NCBI RefSeq assembly: GCF_017916325.1
Contig: NC_090171.1
Span: forward strand, 388,501 to 452,500
Source of the DNA: Leishmania martiniquensis
Taxonomy: Eukaryota; Euglenozoa; Kinetoplastea; Trypanosomatida; Trypanosomatidae
Direction of reading: 5' to 3'
DNA: 64,000 nt
Made by a program: the position numbers and the translations under genes. The notes beneath the pieces are model-generated. The model had not been told where the DNA came from and ran no database searches. It saw only the letters and a program-made list of their open reading frames with translations. Shown here piece after piece: positions 37,360-47,935 of this stretch; position 1 is the stretch's first letter; the number at the start of each line of letters is the position of its first letter.

Positions 37360-37809
37360 GGGCAAAGTATGGCGACGGATGCCGGCGGGCAGAGGCTCTG
37401 CATGGCGCTGCGTCAGACAGAACTGCGGCGCTGGAGAGGCCTGTAGTCTCCACGTGACGAGCAGCGCATCGGGGCGACTCGAAGGTGCCACAGCGGACTC
37501 CTACTCTCGACCACTGGAGCGGGGCGCCTGTGCCACCTCCCGCCTCGGCCGGATGATGGGAGCAACTGCGATGCGAGGGGGGCGGGCGGGCATGGTTTCG
37601 AGGCGTGCGGCGTCTGTGGCCAGCGCCGCCTGGCACGACGACGCGGTCGGGCCTGTGGCATGCCGGGGACAGGGTGGAGCTCGACTGGTGTGCTCCATGT
37701 CGGAGAAGAGCGCACGTCGATTCAACGGTGGAATCTTCAAAGGTGAGCAGTGACACTGCGCGCGCTCGAGTATTGGCTGTATCGCACCTGACCGTGGGGG
37801 CGGGCGTCG
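37360..37809 (+). repeat. 450 bp perfect direct repeat, copy A (SIDER-like)
   Basis: Reading base by base, I find no mismatch or gap to 47091-47540, in the same orientation and 9,731 bp away. Its size, GC content and position in an intergenic, 3' UTR-type region fit the SIDER class of extinct retroposons in Leishmania, but I cannot confirm the 79-bp SIDER signature by eye. Compositionally similar sequence extends about 150 bp further upstream here than in copy B, as if copy B were 5' truncated. Confidence 0.9.
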
Positions 37810-38447
37810 TGGTGAGGGTTTGATGCTTCACGGATGGCGCTCTCGCGGGTTGTCTTCACAAGCGTGCATCTACCGCGCAGCGCCGTGCCGCTGCCGTTTT
37901 TTTTTTATTATTTCGATCGCTGAGAAATCGCAGGGCCCCTTCCGTCTCAGCCCCTTCCCTCTCCCGCTTTCCTCGAAAGGAACGGCTAAAAATGAATGGC
38001 TTTCTCCATTACAACTGACCGGCGTCACGGGAGCCCTTCCGTGTGTCCCGGCAGGGACGGGTGGGCAGGATACGCGCTTGCATTGCATTTTTCGCATCTT
38101 TTCTGTTTGTGCCGCCTCTTCTCTTCTGCCTCCTCCCAGAGAGTCATGAAGGCCTTTGCGCCTCTTCTCCCTGTCGCGAACCTCTCGTGCCGAAGGAACT
38201 ATCTTTGTTGCTCTTCGCCTTCAACCGAAGCACTTCCCTGCCTTCCCCGTCAGGACCATAGTCTTCCCACTTCCCCGCCCTCCCCACTCACCCCTGACAC
38301 ACACGACTCTTGCTGTCACCTGTCTGGCGTCCCTTTCGAGTGGCACTCTTGCATGGCTGATGGACACACAAGCGCATCAGCGTCACTCAGATCTTCACAC
38401 GTGCATGCACGAAGAGTCGGGCTAAGCGATATCATTCTGGCTAGGGC

Positions 38448-38485
38448 CTACCCCTTTTCACCCTACCCTTACCTTCATCACACAG
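38448..38485 (+). promoter_or_regulatory. Pyrimidine tract and acceptor
   Basis: C/T-rich tract with AG at 38484-38485; predicted 5' UTR of 72 nt for the gene at 38558. Confidence 0.55.
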
Positions 38486-38557
38486 GCACTGGGGCCGTCT
38501 CCAAAAACGAAGAACGAGTCCAGTTACTGACGTGTCTGTGACGGAGGCGCGGCATAG

Positions 38558-40222
38558 ATGAGCCTGATGGGAATGATGTTGCGGCTGGCATGCATGGCTC
38601 TCATAGTAGCTGCCTTTGGGCTACTGTCGTCTGAAGCTTCGGGCACCGCACCCTCTCATGAAAATCGGGCGCTGATGGTGACCATCGAGAATGGGGTGCT
38701 TCCGGAAGCGAAGGCTCTTGCGCAGTTGCGACATCGCCTAGGGGAGTGGGCCTACAACTTTAACCCTGGAGAAGAGGCCTCTTTCTTCGAGGCCGAAGAT
38801 GCTGCGAGTCTGCAGTGGGAGCAGCGCAAGGCCGAGTTAGCTCGGCTGCAATCGTATCGAGAAAAGCAACGCCTTGACAACTACGCAGCGGGCAGTGACG
38901 AGATGAACGCCTCAGCGAAAGGGAATACTCAGGGGCGCGGCCAAGCTACCTTGGCTATCGCTGATTACTTTTCTGAGCGGAACGTGCAGCGCCGCCAGAA
39001 GGCGAGGTTGAAGAAGCAGTCCCTCTACAACCTCAGCGATGTGAACGGGGTGACTGATGCTCGTATCGCTGTGGAAGGTGAAATAGCGGCTCTGTTGCAG
39101 CGCGTTCAGTTGGCCGGCGCAAGTGACACCGCCAATGATCAGCAGTTCCTGGGCCTCGTGGAGCGGCACTTCTCCCACACGATCGTCAACAGAAGCGCGT
39201 TGGAGGCAGCGACGCCATTGCCATCATTGCAACTTGCCCTCCTTCGAGTTCCTCTGGTGCTTGATGCAGAGGTGCTGCCATTCATGGAGCGCGAGCTGGG
39301 CTACCTGCAAGATTTGTGGAAGCTCCGCCGCGCGGAAGAGACGGCGCTGGCGACATCGAGCGGCAATGCAGAGTCGCACCTGCGGTTTCTCTTGTCGGTC
39401 GTGGAGGAAAGCAGGGCAGTTAGTGCCAAGGTGGCGGCCCTGGCAGAGCCGTTGGCCGATGCAACGGTCAGGTGGGCCATATCGACGCTCACGGCGACGC
39501 GGGAGGCGATTGTGACGAACGACGAGTCGACTGAGGCGAAGCGAGCGGAGCTGAAGCGGCTGCTCAAGCAGCAGTCTGGACTCCGCAGGATGAAGCCTTT
39601 ACTAGAGAAGTACAACAAGGAGTACCTGGATAGTATGCGACGAGGGCAGCTGTTGAGCGCTGAGGCGACTCTGTTCGCGCTGAGCCTCATAGCCAAGCAG
39701 CGCTTTGGTGACGACGTGTCTGGGGTGCTGGAGGTAGTTCCCACCCTCAGTATTACCGCACCTCTCACTGGGCTACTGGAGAAGGAGTGGCGGGTGCACG
39801 TTCTAGCACCTTACGGCATGTGCGCCCTTGTTACCGCAGCCTTTGCTTGGTTATGTGAAGAGTTGAAGGAGCGTTGCCTGTCCCGAGTGCGTGCCAGCCG
39901 ACTGTGCCCGCCCACCTTCTCCGCGCGTGGCGTGATAGGATCGCCTTCCAGCCGAAGGCGGCAAGTGTTTATCTTTGTCTCGCTCCTGGAGCTTATAGTG
40001 CCCCCAATTCTCCCTGTTGTGATGCTGATGAGGCAGCTGCGCGGAGCGCGGCCGCTGATGTTAGGTTTGCTTGCCGCGATGCGCCCTGGCCAGTGCGCAA
40101 TGTGCCTCGCTTGTGTTGCAGTCTTGATGGGGATAAACCATCTGGTCACCTTGGTAGTGCAGCGTGTCTTTCAGGCGATGGACCCCTCTGTCTACCGCCG
40201 CCATCTCGCCAAGAAGAAGTGA
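38558..40222 (+). CDS. Secretory-pathway membrane protein, 554 aa
   Basis: Function not recognised. It starts at an ATG with a Met-rich hydrophobic signal sequence (about residues 5-28, ending near SSEASG). A long, largely helical, Glu/Arg/Lys-rich lumenal or cytosolic domain (about 30-405) has several coiled-coil-like stretches. At least three membrane segments follow, at about 413-430, 470-487 and 505-540. The C-terminus is basic (Ala-Lys-Lys-Lys) but not a canonical KKXX retrieval signal. It lies just downstream of the SEL1L-like gene, with the 450 bp repeat between. Signal plus C-terminal membrane bundle is the only firm statement. Confidence 0.8.
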   Translation: MSLMGMMLRLACMALIVAAFGLLSSEASGTAPSHENRALMVTIENGVLPEAKALAQLRHRLGEWAYNFNPGEEASFFEAEDAASLQWEQRKAELARLQSYREKQRLDNYAAGSDEMNASAKGNTQGRGQATLAIADYFSERNVQRRQKARLKKQSLYNLSDVNGVTDARIAVEGEIAALLQRVQLAGASDTANDQQFLGLVERHFSHTIVNRSALEAATPLPSLQLALLRVPLVLDAEVLPFMERELGYLQDLWKLRRAEETALATSSGNAESHLRFLLSVVEESRAVSAKVAALAEPLADATVRWAISTLTATREAIVTNDESTEAKRAELKRLLKQQSGLRRMKPLLEKYNKEYLDSMRRGQLLSAEATLFALSLIAKQRFGDDVSGVLEVVPTLSITAPLTGLLEKEWRVHVLAPYGMCALVTAAFAWLCEELKERCLSRVRASRLCPPTFSARGVIGSPSSRRRQVFIFVSLLELIVPPILPVVMLMRQLRGARPLMLGLLAAMRPGQCAMCLACVAVLMGINHLVTLVVQRVFQAMDPSVYRRHLAKKK

Positions 40223-41803
40223 GTCGTCTCTTCGCGATCCTGTGTCGAATCAGAGCCTGCATGTGCCTGAGCTGGTGTATCATTTTGTCTCTGCGGCGTA
40301 TCCAGGGAGAATTCGAGTAAGGGCTGGGAGTCGAATACAGTCGCCGGAAACGTCTACGGAGTGTTGTTCAGCTTTCGAAGGCGTCTTCCCCACCCACACA
40401 CCCACGCCCCCCTCGACACACACAGATAGACGTCTGTGCGAGCGCCTCGTGGCGTTTGCGCTCCTGAAGGAGACGAAGGGGGGAGGGGGAGGAGGAGACA
40501 CGCTGTGGGTATCACGCTTTCATTTACAGTACCAACGGAGCGCCGGCTGCTACTGTGCCTGGTTGCCGAGTACGTCTTGTGCATGTTTCATTAGGAGCCG
40601 GCTGTGCGCGGAGGTGACGCGGGCTCCGCCCCCCCCGTCGCCTGTAACTTGTACGCCGTGAGGGACAAACAATACCCGCGGCCCACGAAAGGAAAGAGAA
40701 ATAAAGGCGCCCCCTCATCAGTGAGCTGCGGTCAAACTGTCGCCGTCGGATGGCGGGGTGTCCTCGCCGTCTGTGCGACTTCGTGCGTTTCGCTTGATAG
40801 GAGAATACAGGGTTGACCGTCCGCAGTCGCGGCTCCCCCTTTTGTACGAGGGCAGCCGTCGTAATGTGCATACAAGGGCTCTGCAGTACGCGAGCCGGAG
40901 GTGATACCGAGAAGTTTTCTCCCTTTCGAGGCGGCCCTGCCCCCTCATGAGCGCACGCCCTCGGCGAAAAACGCAGCGATGCCGCGGATAGTGCCTCTTT
41001 TAGTTCTTTTGAATGCTCCACGCTCATTGTACTTGCGTCCACTGCTTCTCCTTCTTCACCTCTTTCGGCGAGTGTGTCTGTCTGTCTGTGTGTGTGTGTG
41101 TATGCGTTGACCGTCGGTGCCTATTCCACCGTCCACTTGCCCCACCCCCACTCCAAAAAAAAGAGAAGCGAACCGATAAGGAAAACACAAAAAAGAGGGT
41201 GAGAGGGGGAGGCATCGCAGCCTGAAAACGCTCAGACCGATCCAGAGAAGCGTGACGCTCGTCGTTGTCGCCGCTCTTTCTTTCGGTCGGATCTTTTCGG
41301 GCCCATCGCACTTCTCTGCACCCGCATTACAGTCCTTGCGGGCATCTCTCGCTGTGGGCGACGGTGTCTTTTAATATGTGCCCGCTTACGACTCCGACTC
41401 TGCTCCTCTTCCCCTGCACACCCCCGAGGGACCGACAGACAACGGAGCCCTGCGGTGCGTGCTTCATCCCTCTCCTGTCTGCTTCTCAGCCTTTTCGTTT
41501 CTCTGTTACCCTTAATTCCGTATAACTGTCGATACCTTTAAGTGGTGCCAACGCACATGATATGCGTGTGCGTGTGTCGTGCTGGACCCCGCCCGCCCTC
41601 CCCCCTCTGTCTCTTTTTGTTCTCACCCTGTGCCTTGCCGCTTCGCCCTCTTCCCCTCCCTACCTCCCTCCCCCCAAACGTGAAATTTGCGCAGCTGCCC
41701 TGCCTTCTCCCTCCCACAGCCGAACTTTCTTTCCTTATCCATGAGAGATGTGCTCTACGGTGAATCATCGACCTTTCGCTTGTAGTTGTCAAGCTCATCT
41801 GGG
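40223..41803. other. Spacer, no gene seen
   Basis: Contains a TG/TCTG simple repeat at about 41076-41102, an A-run near 41155-41163, and a long pyrimidine-rich section (41586-41735) preceding the next gene. Open frames are short and compositionally biased. Confidence 0.65.
41586..41719 (+). promoter_or_regulatory. Pyrimidine tract and acceptor candidates
   Basis: Strong C/T-rich tract with AG at 41693-41694 and at 41718-41719. Use of either leaves a 14-codon upstream frame (ATG 41740 to TAG 41782-41784) in the leader; splicing at AG 41784-41785 would remove it. Confidence 0.5.
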
Positions 41804-44800
41804 ATGCGCTCTCTGCGTGCTCGCACCTGCGGCCCTTACCTCTCCTTGCACTCCGCACACTCCTACCACGACAAGACATCGTCCGCTCTTCGCTCCTCGC
41901 GCTGGCGGAGCACGGTTGCAGATGGCAGCCAGGACAATGCAGCGAAAGAACCCACGTTGCCTCCGCTCGATCACATGTACGGGCCACCGTTATACAGCCC
42001 TACTACTTCCCACCCAATAGGATCTCCTGCCACTGTCTCCGGCATTTCGTGCCCACAACTCACGCAGCGGCAGATGCGACAGCGACAGCGCAAGACGGGC
42101 GCCATGTGGCGGTGCCGGTTCGAAAGCGTTTCTCCCCGCACCTTGCCGGCCCCACGGCCGACTGTCCTGGCGCTGCCCGCTGCTTCTCCGCGCATATCTG
42201 TAAGTGCGCCGCACCCCGAAACGTGTGCAGGTGCTCTTGGAAGGAAGGCGCAGGCGGACAGAGTGAAAAGGGTACCTGCAAGCAATTTGTCTCTTTTGCG
42301 CCGTAGGAATTACACGACGGCAGGGACAGAGGGCGAGGTTTCCAGTGACGGAAGACCCAGCACGCAAGCAGGCTCTGTTGGTGCGGCTACTGACTATTCC
42401 GTTATCCATACTGCGGCGCGCGGCTCTGCGGTCGGCCCGTCGTCCGAAAAGGACCCTCTCCTAGCGTTCCTGGACACGCACGAAGAAGACGCAGCGTTGC
42501 TGCTGGCGATGTGGACGTCGCTGCATCGCAGTTGTGTCTATGGCTCTGCATTATCGGAGTCGCTAGTGCTTCAGGTGCGCTACTTTCTCCATTCCCTTCT
42601 TCGCTACCGCGCCATCGGGGCGGCAGTGCACTTCTACTACCGACTCATGGGCATTGGGGTCCAGCTACGTCAAAGCGATCTCCTCCTCCTGTTCTCGAGC
42701 TTGACTTACGATAACGCTGCGCCCACTGCAGAGGCGCAGCTGCGAAATGCAGAAGAGACGGCGGCCATGGCGAAGGACCGGAAAATTTGGTCGCAGCGAT
42801 GTCAGCAGGCCTGCGTGTGCGCTGAGCGCGCTCGCACAGCGGAAGCGCCGCGCGGGAGTCTGCACAAGAGCGTTGAGGATAGAAGAGACCATGTCGTAGG
42901 GTGCCAGGCGAGTATGGTGAAGAGAACAGGTGCACCGGCGCTCTGTAAGGGTGGCCCTACGGGTGCGAATGCTTCCTTCACTGTGGCCACCCGGGATACG
43001 GCTTCGAGTGCAGAGGGATCTGGCACAACACACATCGCGGAGGGCAGCCGCGTGGACGTGTCCTCGTCCTCGCGCTGGGACCGTGGCGCCGCAGTGGACG
43101 AGGTGCACCCGCCCAGCTCCATTGCGCATCGCGTGGCTTTCCACCAACAGCCGGAGTGGATCAAGAGGTGGATCCTCTACGAAGCTTCCATGGGGACGCT
43201 AGAGGATCTCGAGGGGGCGGAGGACGACGGTCAGCTTTGGGGGCCGTCGACCTGCAGCATCGAGGACGCTGCTCGGAGCGGCAGCAGGGTGCAAGGCGGC
43301 GCCGCGGCACCGTTGGTGCAGAGGATGGAGGTGGCTGCGGTTATGGAGCATTTGCACCTGCTCGCTCTCGGCGCTATGCAGCGGGACTATATCAGCGCCA
43401 CTGGGCCGCGAAAACCGCCGCGCTTGTCAAGGCAACCGCAGCGACGTTCCTCAAGTCTGTCTCGGTCTTCACATGTGGAGAGGGGCTATTGGAAGGAGGC
43501 GCTACAGGTGGTGCGAAGCGTCTGCGCCCCTGCACGCTGGCAGGCAGACCTGAGCGAGTGTGACGAAACCGCATCTCCTGAAGCGGCCGACAAATTCCTC
43601 CTCCCCGATGACGTCGTCTATGCGATGCTGTCGATGCTTCGTGAAGTGCAGAGCTGGGAGGGTGCTCTTGCGCTTCTGAAGCTGGCCATCCCGACGGCGG
43701 AACATGGAGGTGCGGGGCCAGGTGGAGCGCTCTGCATCACACCCGATTCTTTTCGGCGAGGGGCGGTTCTCTTTATGGCTTTGGCTTCTTCTGCACGACC
43801 GTGGAGGACGCAAGCAAAGGTTGAGGAGTGGATGCATAGTGCGCTGCTTCCTCGACTGGCGCGCCGCACCAGAGAGCAAGCCGAAACCACTTATAGCGAG
43901 ACGTCCGCCACAGCCGCCTTTCAAGCTCTGTGGCTCAGCCACCTTTGCAGCATCAAGGCGGCCCGGCCAGACGAGTTTGTTGCGCTCGGAGAAGAGGCGA
44001 TGACGTACGTGACTTCCCCCTTTACTCAAGAGGCGATTCACGGCAACCTCACCCTCATGATGGACGAAGTTCGCTTGAGCACCGGACTTGCCTTAGATGC
44101 CCTACGCCGTGCAGTACAGGAGGCCATACACCACCACCGAGCCTCGGAGTCGCTCGCCAAGTCCATTCGCACTGGCGCCTACCGGGTGGTGGGCGGCAAA
44201 GGCGCACATGACCTCCGCAGAGACCCCGAGAACAGCGACACTTCGGATCCGTTGCCACGCCCATCTGTCTCAGCGCCGGCGACGGCCATGCGCGGCATGC
44301 TGTCCCCCCATGCGAGTGTGCATTCGGCGGGAACGATTTTCTCCCCGCCGGCGCCGCGATGCTGGGGCGATGTTGTGGACGCGTTTGCCTTGTGCTGTGC
44401 AGCTGTGACCGAGACCGTTTGGCTGCGGCTGACAGTGGCTGCCTCAACGGATGGTACAGCCGCGACAGTGGAGGTGCTGCAGTTCCTGGAGCGCAGCGTG
44501 CACAGCCCAGCAGGGCTCATCGACGTGTACCAGCTCCTGTATGGGTTGTCTGTGCCACCGTCGGCGCACCACTGTAAAGGCTCGCCTTTGGCGCCAGAGG
44601 CGAACGCGATGCCGCCATCTGAGCACGCGCATATGGCGTCCCTTTTGGCCATCACGCTATTGCGACTCGTGCAGCTACTGTGTGCGCCACCGGGCCAGCA
44701 GCACCACCGCTTCAGTGCACACCTATGGAACACTGCGGAGCTGGTCCTCCTCACGGAGTTTACGGCGAAGGTGTTGGAGCAGGTTACCGCACAGCAAGTG

Positions 44801-46789
44801 CAGCAGCCGCCGTGGCGATGGGCAGCCGAGGAGCGCCTAAAGGAGCTCGTCAGTGTGACTGCGGCCACGGTGCGGTGCGTGGTGCGCCAGCTCAACATTG
44901 ATTGCATGAATGAGAGGGCCGTGTTTGGTGCGATCGCTGACGAGCATGTCGAACTCCTCGCCCTTCTAGCTCGAGCCCTCAGCAAATCATCGGAGCTGAT
45001 GGTTGCGTTGCGCCCGACTGACGCGCCTCGGGCCTTTTTACAGTCACCGGTGTGGCGAATACTCACGCGCACGTGCTCTCCCCGCCTTCTACAAGGGGTG
45101 CTCCTGTGCTTCCGCAGCTCTAGCGCCCTCGGGAGGCGCGTACGGCACCAGCTTGGCCGCCGAGATGCGGAAAACTTGGACCGTTGGATTCCACTGCCGC
45201 GACATCGTCAAAGTGCCTTCGCCCGCGGTGCAGCGCCACCGCCGTTGAAACTATGGAGGGGCGCAGGAGGCGCCACGGGGGCTGCCGCAGTGGGATATGG
45301 CGGAGGCAGGGACTTCCCTCTGGCTCTCCGTCTTCGCAGCTCCGTGTACGCAATCGTGAAGCGTGAACGCACGAGCTGGGGGGTCGGACAGGCGCTGCAG
45401 CAGCTGGCAGAGACTGCGCCAGATTGGAAGGCGAGTGTGCTTCTGTGCCACATCGTCACGAAGGATATCGCCCTCGCCCGCGGCACGTGCCCTGTGCACT
45501 TCTTTGCCACAACGCTGGATCGCATGGCACAGGATGTGAGGAGGTGTGCTGCCGCTTCAGCGTTGGCGGCAACATCGCTGCTGCAGGGAAGCCGTATGCG
45601 ACCGTCTCCAGGGACCAGCAGTGCCCTCTTCACGGGTCACACGTGTGTTCCATTCAACTTGTGGCTGAGAGCGATTGACGTGTTCTGGAGCGCCGTCGAT
45701 CATACTGGGCAAGTCGAAGCCGCTGCGGCGCACCACCCTGACACCTCAGCTGTGGTGGCCTCGGTCACAACGCTGCCGTCGACTCCCGTGAGCTCAGCGG
45801 CGCAGGAACGTGCCGTCCTTGCACGACTGCTGCTTCCGCTCCTGCGATTTAGCCGCGCCGCGGATCAGCGGGAGGTTGGCCGGCGATGGCGCCGCGCCTG
45901 GGCCGCGATGTACGCACCGCAGGAGAAGCAGAGCCCGAAGTGGCGTCAGCAGAACATCGAAGCACTTTCGGTGCTAGGTGACGCAGCTGCACTAACCCGC
46001 TGCGTTGCGGACTACCGGGACTGCGGCAGCGAGGCGCTGCTGTGCTCGGTGGCTCTTCGGCACGGTGATTGGCACTCCGCCTTGGGAGCCGTATTCAAGA
46101 TATGTGGCTCTCTCGAGGAGCGTCGCGCTACTGGCACGGCGTTCTCAGCCGCCGTAGCCCTCACCATCTTGACGCTGCTGGCAAAGTCGCCGATGAATCT
46201 TAGCAACACGGCTATGCGCTTGCGCACCATTCAGTGCGAGACATGGGATGCGGAATGCAGTCTTGCGGTGGTGCGGCTGCTATTGCGTGGTCGCCGATGG
46301 CGCCTTGCGCTGACCCATGTCGACGAGGCGCTGGATCTGCCCGACATGCAGCGAGTCAGAGCGACGGTGCTACTGGGCCCCCCCAGCGGTTCCCGGAAGG
46401 AAGCCCCTTCCACTTCGCCCACCGAGGCGATGCTGGCGCACTACGCTCAGCTGCTTACGGCGGCGCTGCAGGCGGCGGCTATCGGTGGTGACAGCGAACG
46501 CGCACCAGTGTACTACAACGCCTTCAAAGCACTGCTGCGTTACGTCTTCGGTGATGTGGTCGACATGGACGCTTTTCATGCTGCGGAGGACTCTCAGCAT
46601 CGAAACGATGATGACGGGCTGGACGCTGCGCTGTCGATGACGAACGTTTCAGGAAGGGGAGAAGGTCAAGCGTCACATATGGAGGGTTCCCTACAGCGGA
46701 CAGTACAAGACCTTGCACCGCGCGCGCGCATGCTGTTCTTCCGTGCAATGACAAAGAAGATGCTCACGCCCCATCCCGCGAGGAGCTGA
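41804..46789 (+). CDS. Large helical-repeat protein, PPR-like, probably mitochondrial
   Basis: A 1,661-aa protein. The ATG at 41804 follows six TTG-initiated open codons. The first 50 residues are rich in Arg and Ser and nearly free of acidic residues, as in mitochondrial presequences. A low-complexity Pro/Ser/Arg-rich region runs to about residue 200. The rest is helical, with recurrent units of the form aromatic-x-x-Ala-Leu: WKEALQVV, WEGALALL, WHSALGAV, WRLALTHV. These recall the degenerate pentatricopeptide repeats of trypanosomatid mitochondrial RNA-processing and ribosomal proteins. No catalytic motif or membrane segment is seen. An RNA-related role in the kinetoplast-mitochondrion is therefore an inference. 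Other helical-repeat families are possible. Confidence 0.8.
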   Translation: MRSLRARTCGPYLSLHSAHSYHDKTSSALRSSRWRSTVADGSQDNAAKEPTLPPLDHMYGPPLYSPTTSHPIGSPATVSGISCPQLTQRQMRQRQRKTGAMWRCRFESVSPRTLPAPRPTVLALPAASPRISVSAPHPETCAGALGRKAQADRVKRVPASNLSLLRRRNYTTAGTEGEVSSDGRPSTQAGSVGAATDYSVIHTAARGSAVGPSSEKDPLLAFLDTHEEDAALLLAMWTSLHRSCVYGSALSESLVLQVRYFLHSLLRYRAIGAAVHFYYRLMGIGVQLRQSDLLLLFSSLTYDNAAPTAEAQLRNAEETAAMAKDRKIWSQRCQQACVCAERARTAEAPRGSLHKSVEDRRDHVVGCQASMVKRTGAPALCKGGPTGANASFTVATRDTASSAEGSGTTHIAEGSRVDVSSSSRWDRGAAVDEVHPPSSIAHRVAFHQQPEWIKRWILYEASMGTLEDLEGAEDDGQLWGPSTCSIEDAARSGSRVQGGAAAPLVQRMEVAAVMEHLHLLALGAMQRDYISATGPRKPPRLSRQPQRRSSSLSRSSHVERGYWKEALQVVRSVCAPARWQADLSECDETASPEAADKFLLPDDVVYAMLSMLREVQSWEGALALLKLAIPTAEHGGAGPGGALCITPDSFRRGAVLFMALASSARPWRTQAKVEEWMHSALLPRLARRTREQAETTYSETSATAAFQALWLSHLCSIKAARPDEFVALGEEAMTYVTSPFTQEAIHGNLTLMMDEVRLSTGLALDALRRAVQEAIHHHRASESLAKSIRTGAYRVVGGKGAHDLRRDPENSDTSDPLPRPSVSAPATAMRGMLSPHASVHSAGTIFSPPAPRCWGDVVDAFALCCAAVTETVWLRLTVAASTDGTAATVEVLQFLERSVHSPAGLIDVYQLLYGLSVPPSAHHCKGSPLAPEANAMPPSEHAHMASLLAITLLRLVQLLCAPPGQQHHRFSAHLWNTAELVLLTEFTAKVLEQVTAQQVQQPPWRWAAEERLKELVSVTAATVRCVVRQLNIDCMNERAVFGAIADEHVELLALLARALSKSSELMVALRPTDAPRAFLQSPVWRILTRTCSPRLLQGVLLCFRSSSALGRRVRHQLGRRDAENLDRWIPLPRHRQSAFARGAAPPPLKLWRGAGGATGAAAVGYGGGRDFPLALRLRSSVYAIVKRERTSWGVGQALQQLAETAPDWKASVLLCHIVTKDIALARGTCPVHFFATTLDRMAQDVRRCAAASALAATSLLQGSRMRPSPGTSSALFTGHTCVPFNLWLRAIDVFWSAVDHTGQVEAAAAHHPDTSAVVASVTTLPSTPVSSAAQERAVLARLLLPLLRFSRAADQREVGRRWRRAWAAMYAPQEKQSPKWRQQNIEALSVLGDAAALTRCVADYRDCGSEALLCSVALRHGDWHSALGAVFKICGSLEERRATGTAFSAAVALTILTLLAKSPMNLSNTAMRLRTIQCETWDAECSLAVVRLLLRGRRWRLALTHVDEALDLPDMQRVRATVLLGPPSGSRKEAPSTSPTEAMLAHYAQLLTAALQAAAIGGDSERAPVYYNAFKALLRYVFGDVVDMDAFHAAEDSQHRNDDDGLDAALSMTNVSGRGEGQASHMEGSLQRTVQDLAPRARMLFFRAMTKKMLTPHPARS

Positions 46790-47090
46790 TCAGAGGCTCG
46801 TTTTTTTTCTTGCGAGAAGAGCATAACATGGGTCTGTCTTACGAATTCAGAGCCCTGCGAGACGAGTGTGAACCGATTGCCTGTCTCGCGCTCGGCGTCC
46901 GTGCCGTGCTGACTTGGGGATCTTCCCGATGAGCCCGAATGACAAGCAGATACGTCGGTGCGTCGTATCCCGTGGCTCCGGTGTCCCAACTCTCTCTGCG
47001 GAGAAGCGCAGCTATCTCTTGTCCGCTACGGATGAAATATTGCGTCGGTGGTTCACAGAAAGTCCGCCACCTTCAGAATAGAGAGAGACA

Positions 47091-47540
47091 GGGCAAAGTA
47101 TGGCGACGGATGCCGGCGGGCAGAGGCTCTGCATGGCGCTGCGTCAGACAGAACTGCGGCGCTGGAGAGGCCTGTAGTCTCCACGTGACGAGCAGCGCAT
47201 CGGGGCGACTCGAAGGTGCCACAGCGGACTCCTACTCTCGACCACTGGAGCGGGGCGCCTGTGCCACCTCCCGCCTCGGCCGGATGATGGGAGCAACTGC
47301 GATGCGAGGGGGGCGGGCGGGCATGGTTTCGAGGCGTGCGGCGTCTGTGGCCAGCGCCGCCTGGCACGACGACGCGGTCGGGCCTGTGGCATGCCGGGGA
47401 CAGGGTGGAGCTCGACTGGTGTGCTCCATGTCGGAGAAGAGCGCACGTCGATTCAACGGTGGAATCTTCAAAGGTGAGCAGTGACACTGCGCGCGCTCGA
47501 GTATTGGCTGTATCGCACCTGACCGTGGGGGCGGGCGTCG
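47091..47540 (+). repeat. 450 bp perfect direct repeat, copy B (SIDER-like)
   Basis: No difference seen from 37360-37809. The left edge switches abruptly to unrelated sequence. To the right, both copies share an octamer (CTCGCGGG) a little past the break, so copy B may have lost about 30 bp there. No clear target-site duplication. Confidence 0.9.
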
Positions 47541-47935
47541 AGGTCCTCGCGGGCATTCTCCTTGCGTAGCCAACAAGATACCGCGTAAGGGCTCGAAAAG
47601 GGGCTGAGCTGAATGTGGTTCATGTCTGCATGTCTTTTTTTTCTGGACCCACGAATCGAAGATACAGAAGAGACAGCCGAGAGGGGCTTCCGCCTTGTTG
47701 CAATGAGTTTAGGGAGCGCTGCGGGGGTACTTACACAGAGTAGTAGAGGCTCCTACGCTTGTGCCGAGGCACCGTTCATGTTGGATGCTCTGTGAACCTG
47801 TGTCTGGTGACACTTGCCTGATCCACAGGGTGGCAACGAAAGTCATGTGGACGAGGCGCACGGACCGCGCGAACAGCGATTTCTGTAGCGTCTTGCGGAG
47901 CCCCCACTGCAAAGAGCTTTCTGCGGTGCTTGCAC

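Larger units (their letters stand above)
36745..38557. other. Spacer with SIDER-like repeat
   Basis: No gene supported. A GC-rich block at about 37205-37860, including the 450 bp repeat, is flanked by ordinary pyrimidine-rich spacer. Long open frames on both strands across the block (about 200 codons each) come from its high GC content and are not credible genes. Splice signals for the next gene lie at 38448-38485. Confidence 0.65.

Noticed and set aside
37142..37831. Open frames of about 200 codons on both strands over the 450 bp repeat
   Set aside because: Both strands are open because of high GC; the same frames occur in the other copy; no domain, no ATG with an acceptor.
38700..40222. 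KKXX-type ER retrieval signal at the end of the 554-aa membrane protein
   Set aside because: The last four residues are Ala-Lys-Lys-Lys, which does not place Lys at both required positions.
47053..47556. Open frame on the - strand over repeat copy B
   Set aside because: Same GC-driven shadow as in copy A.
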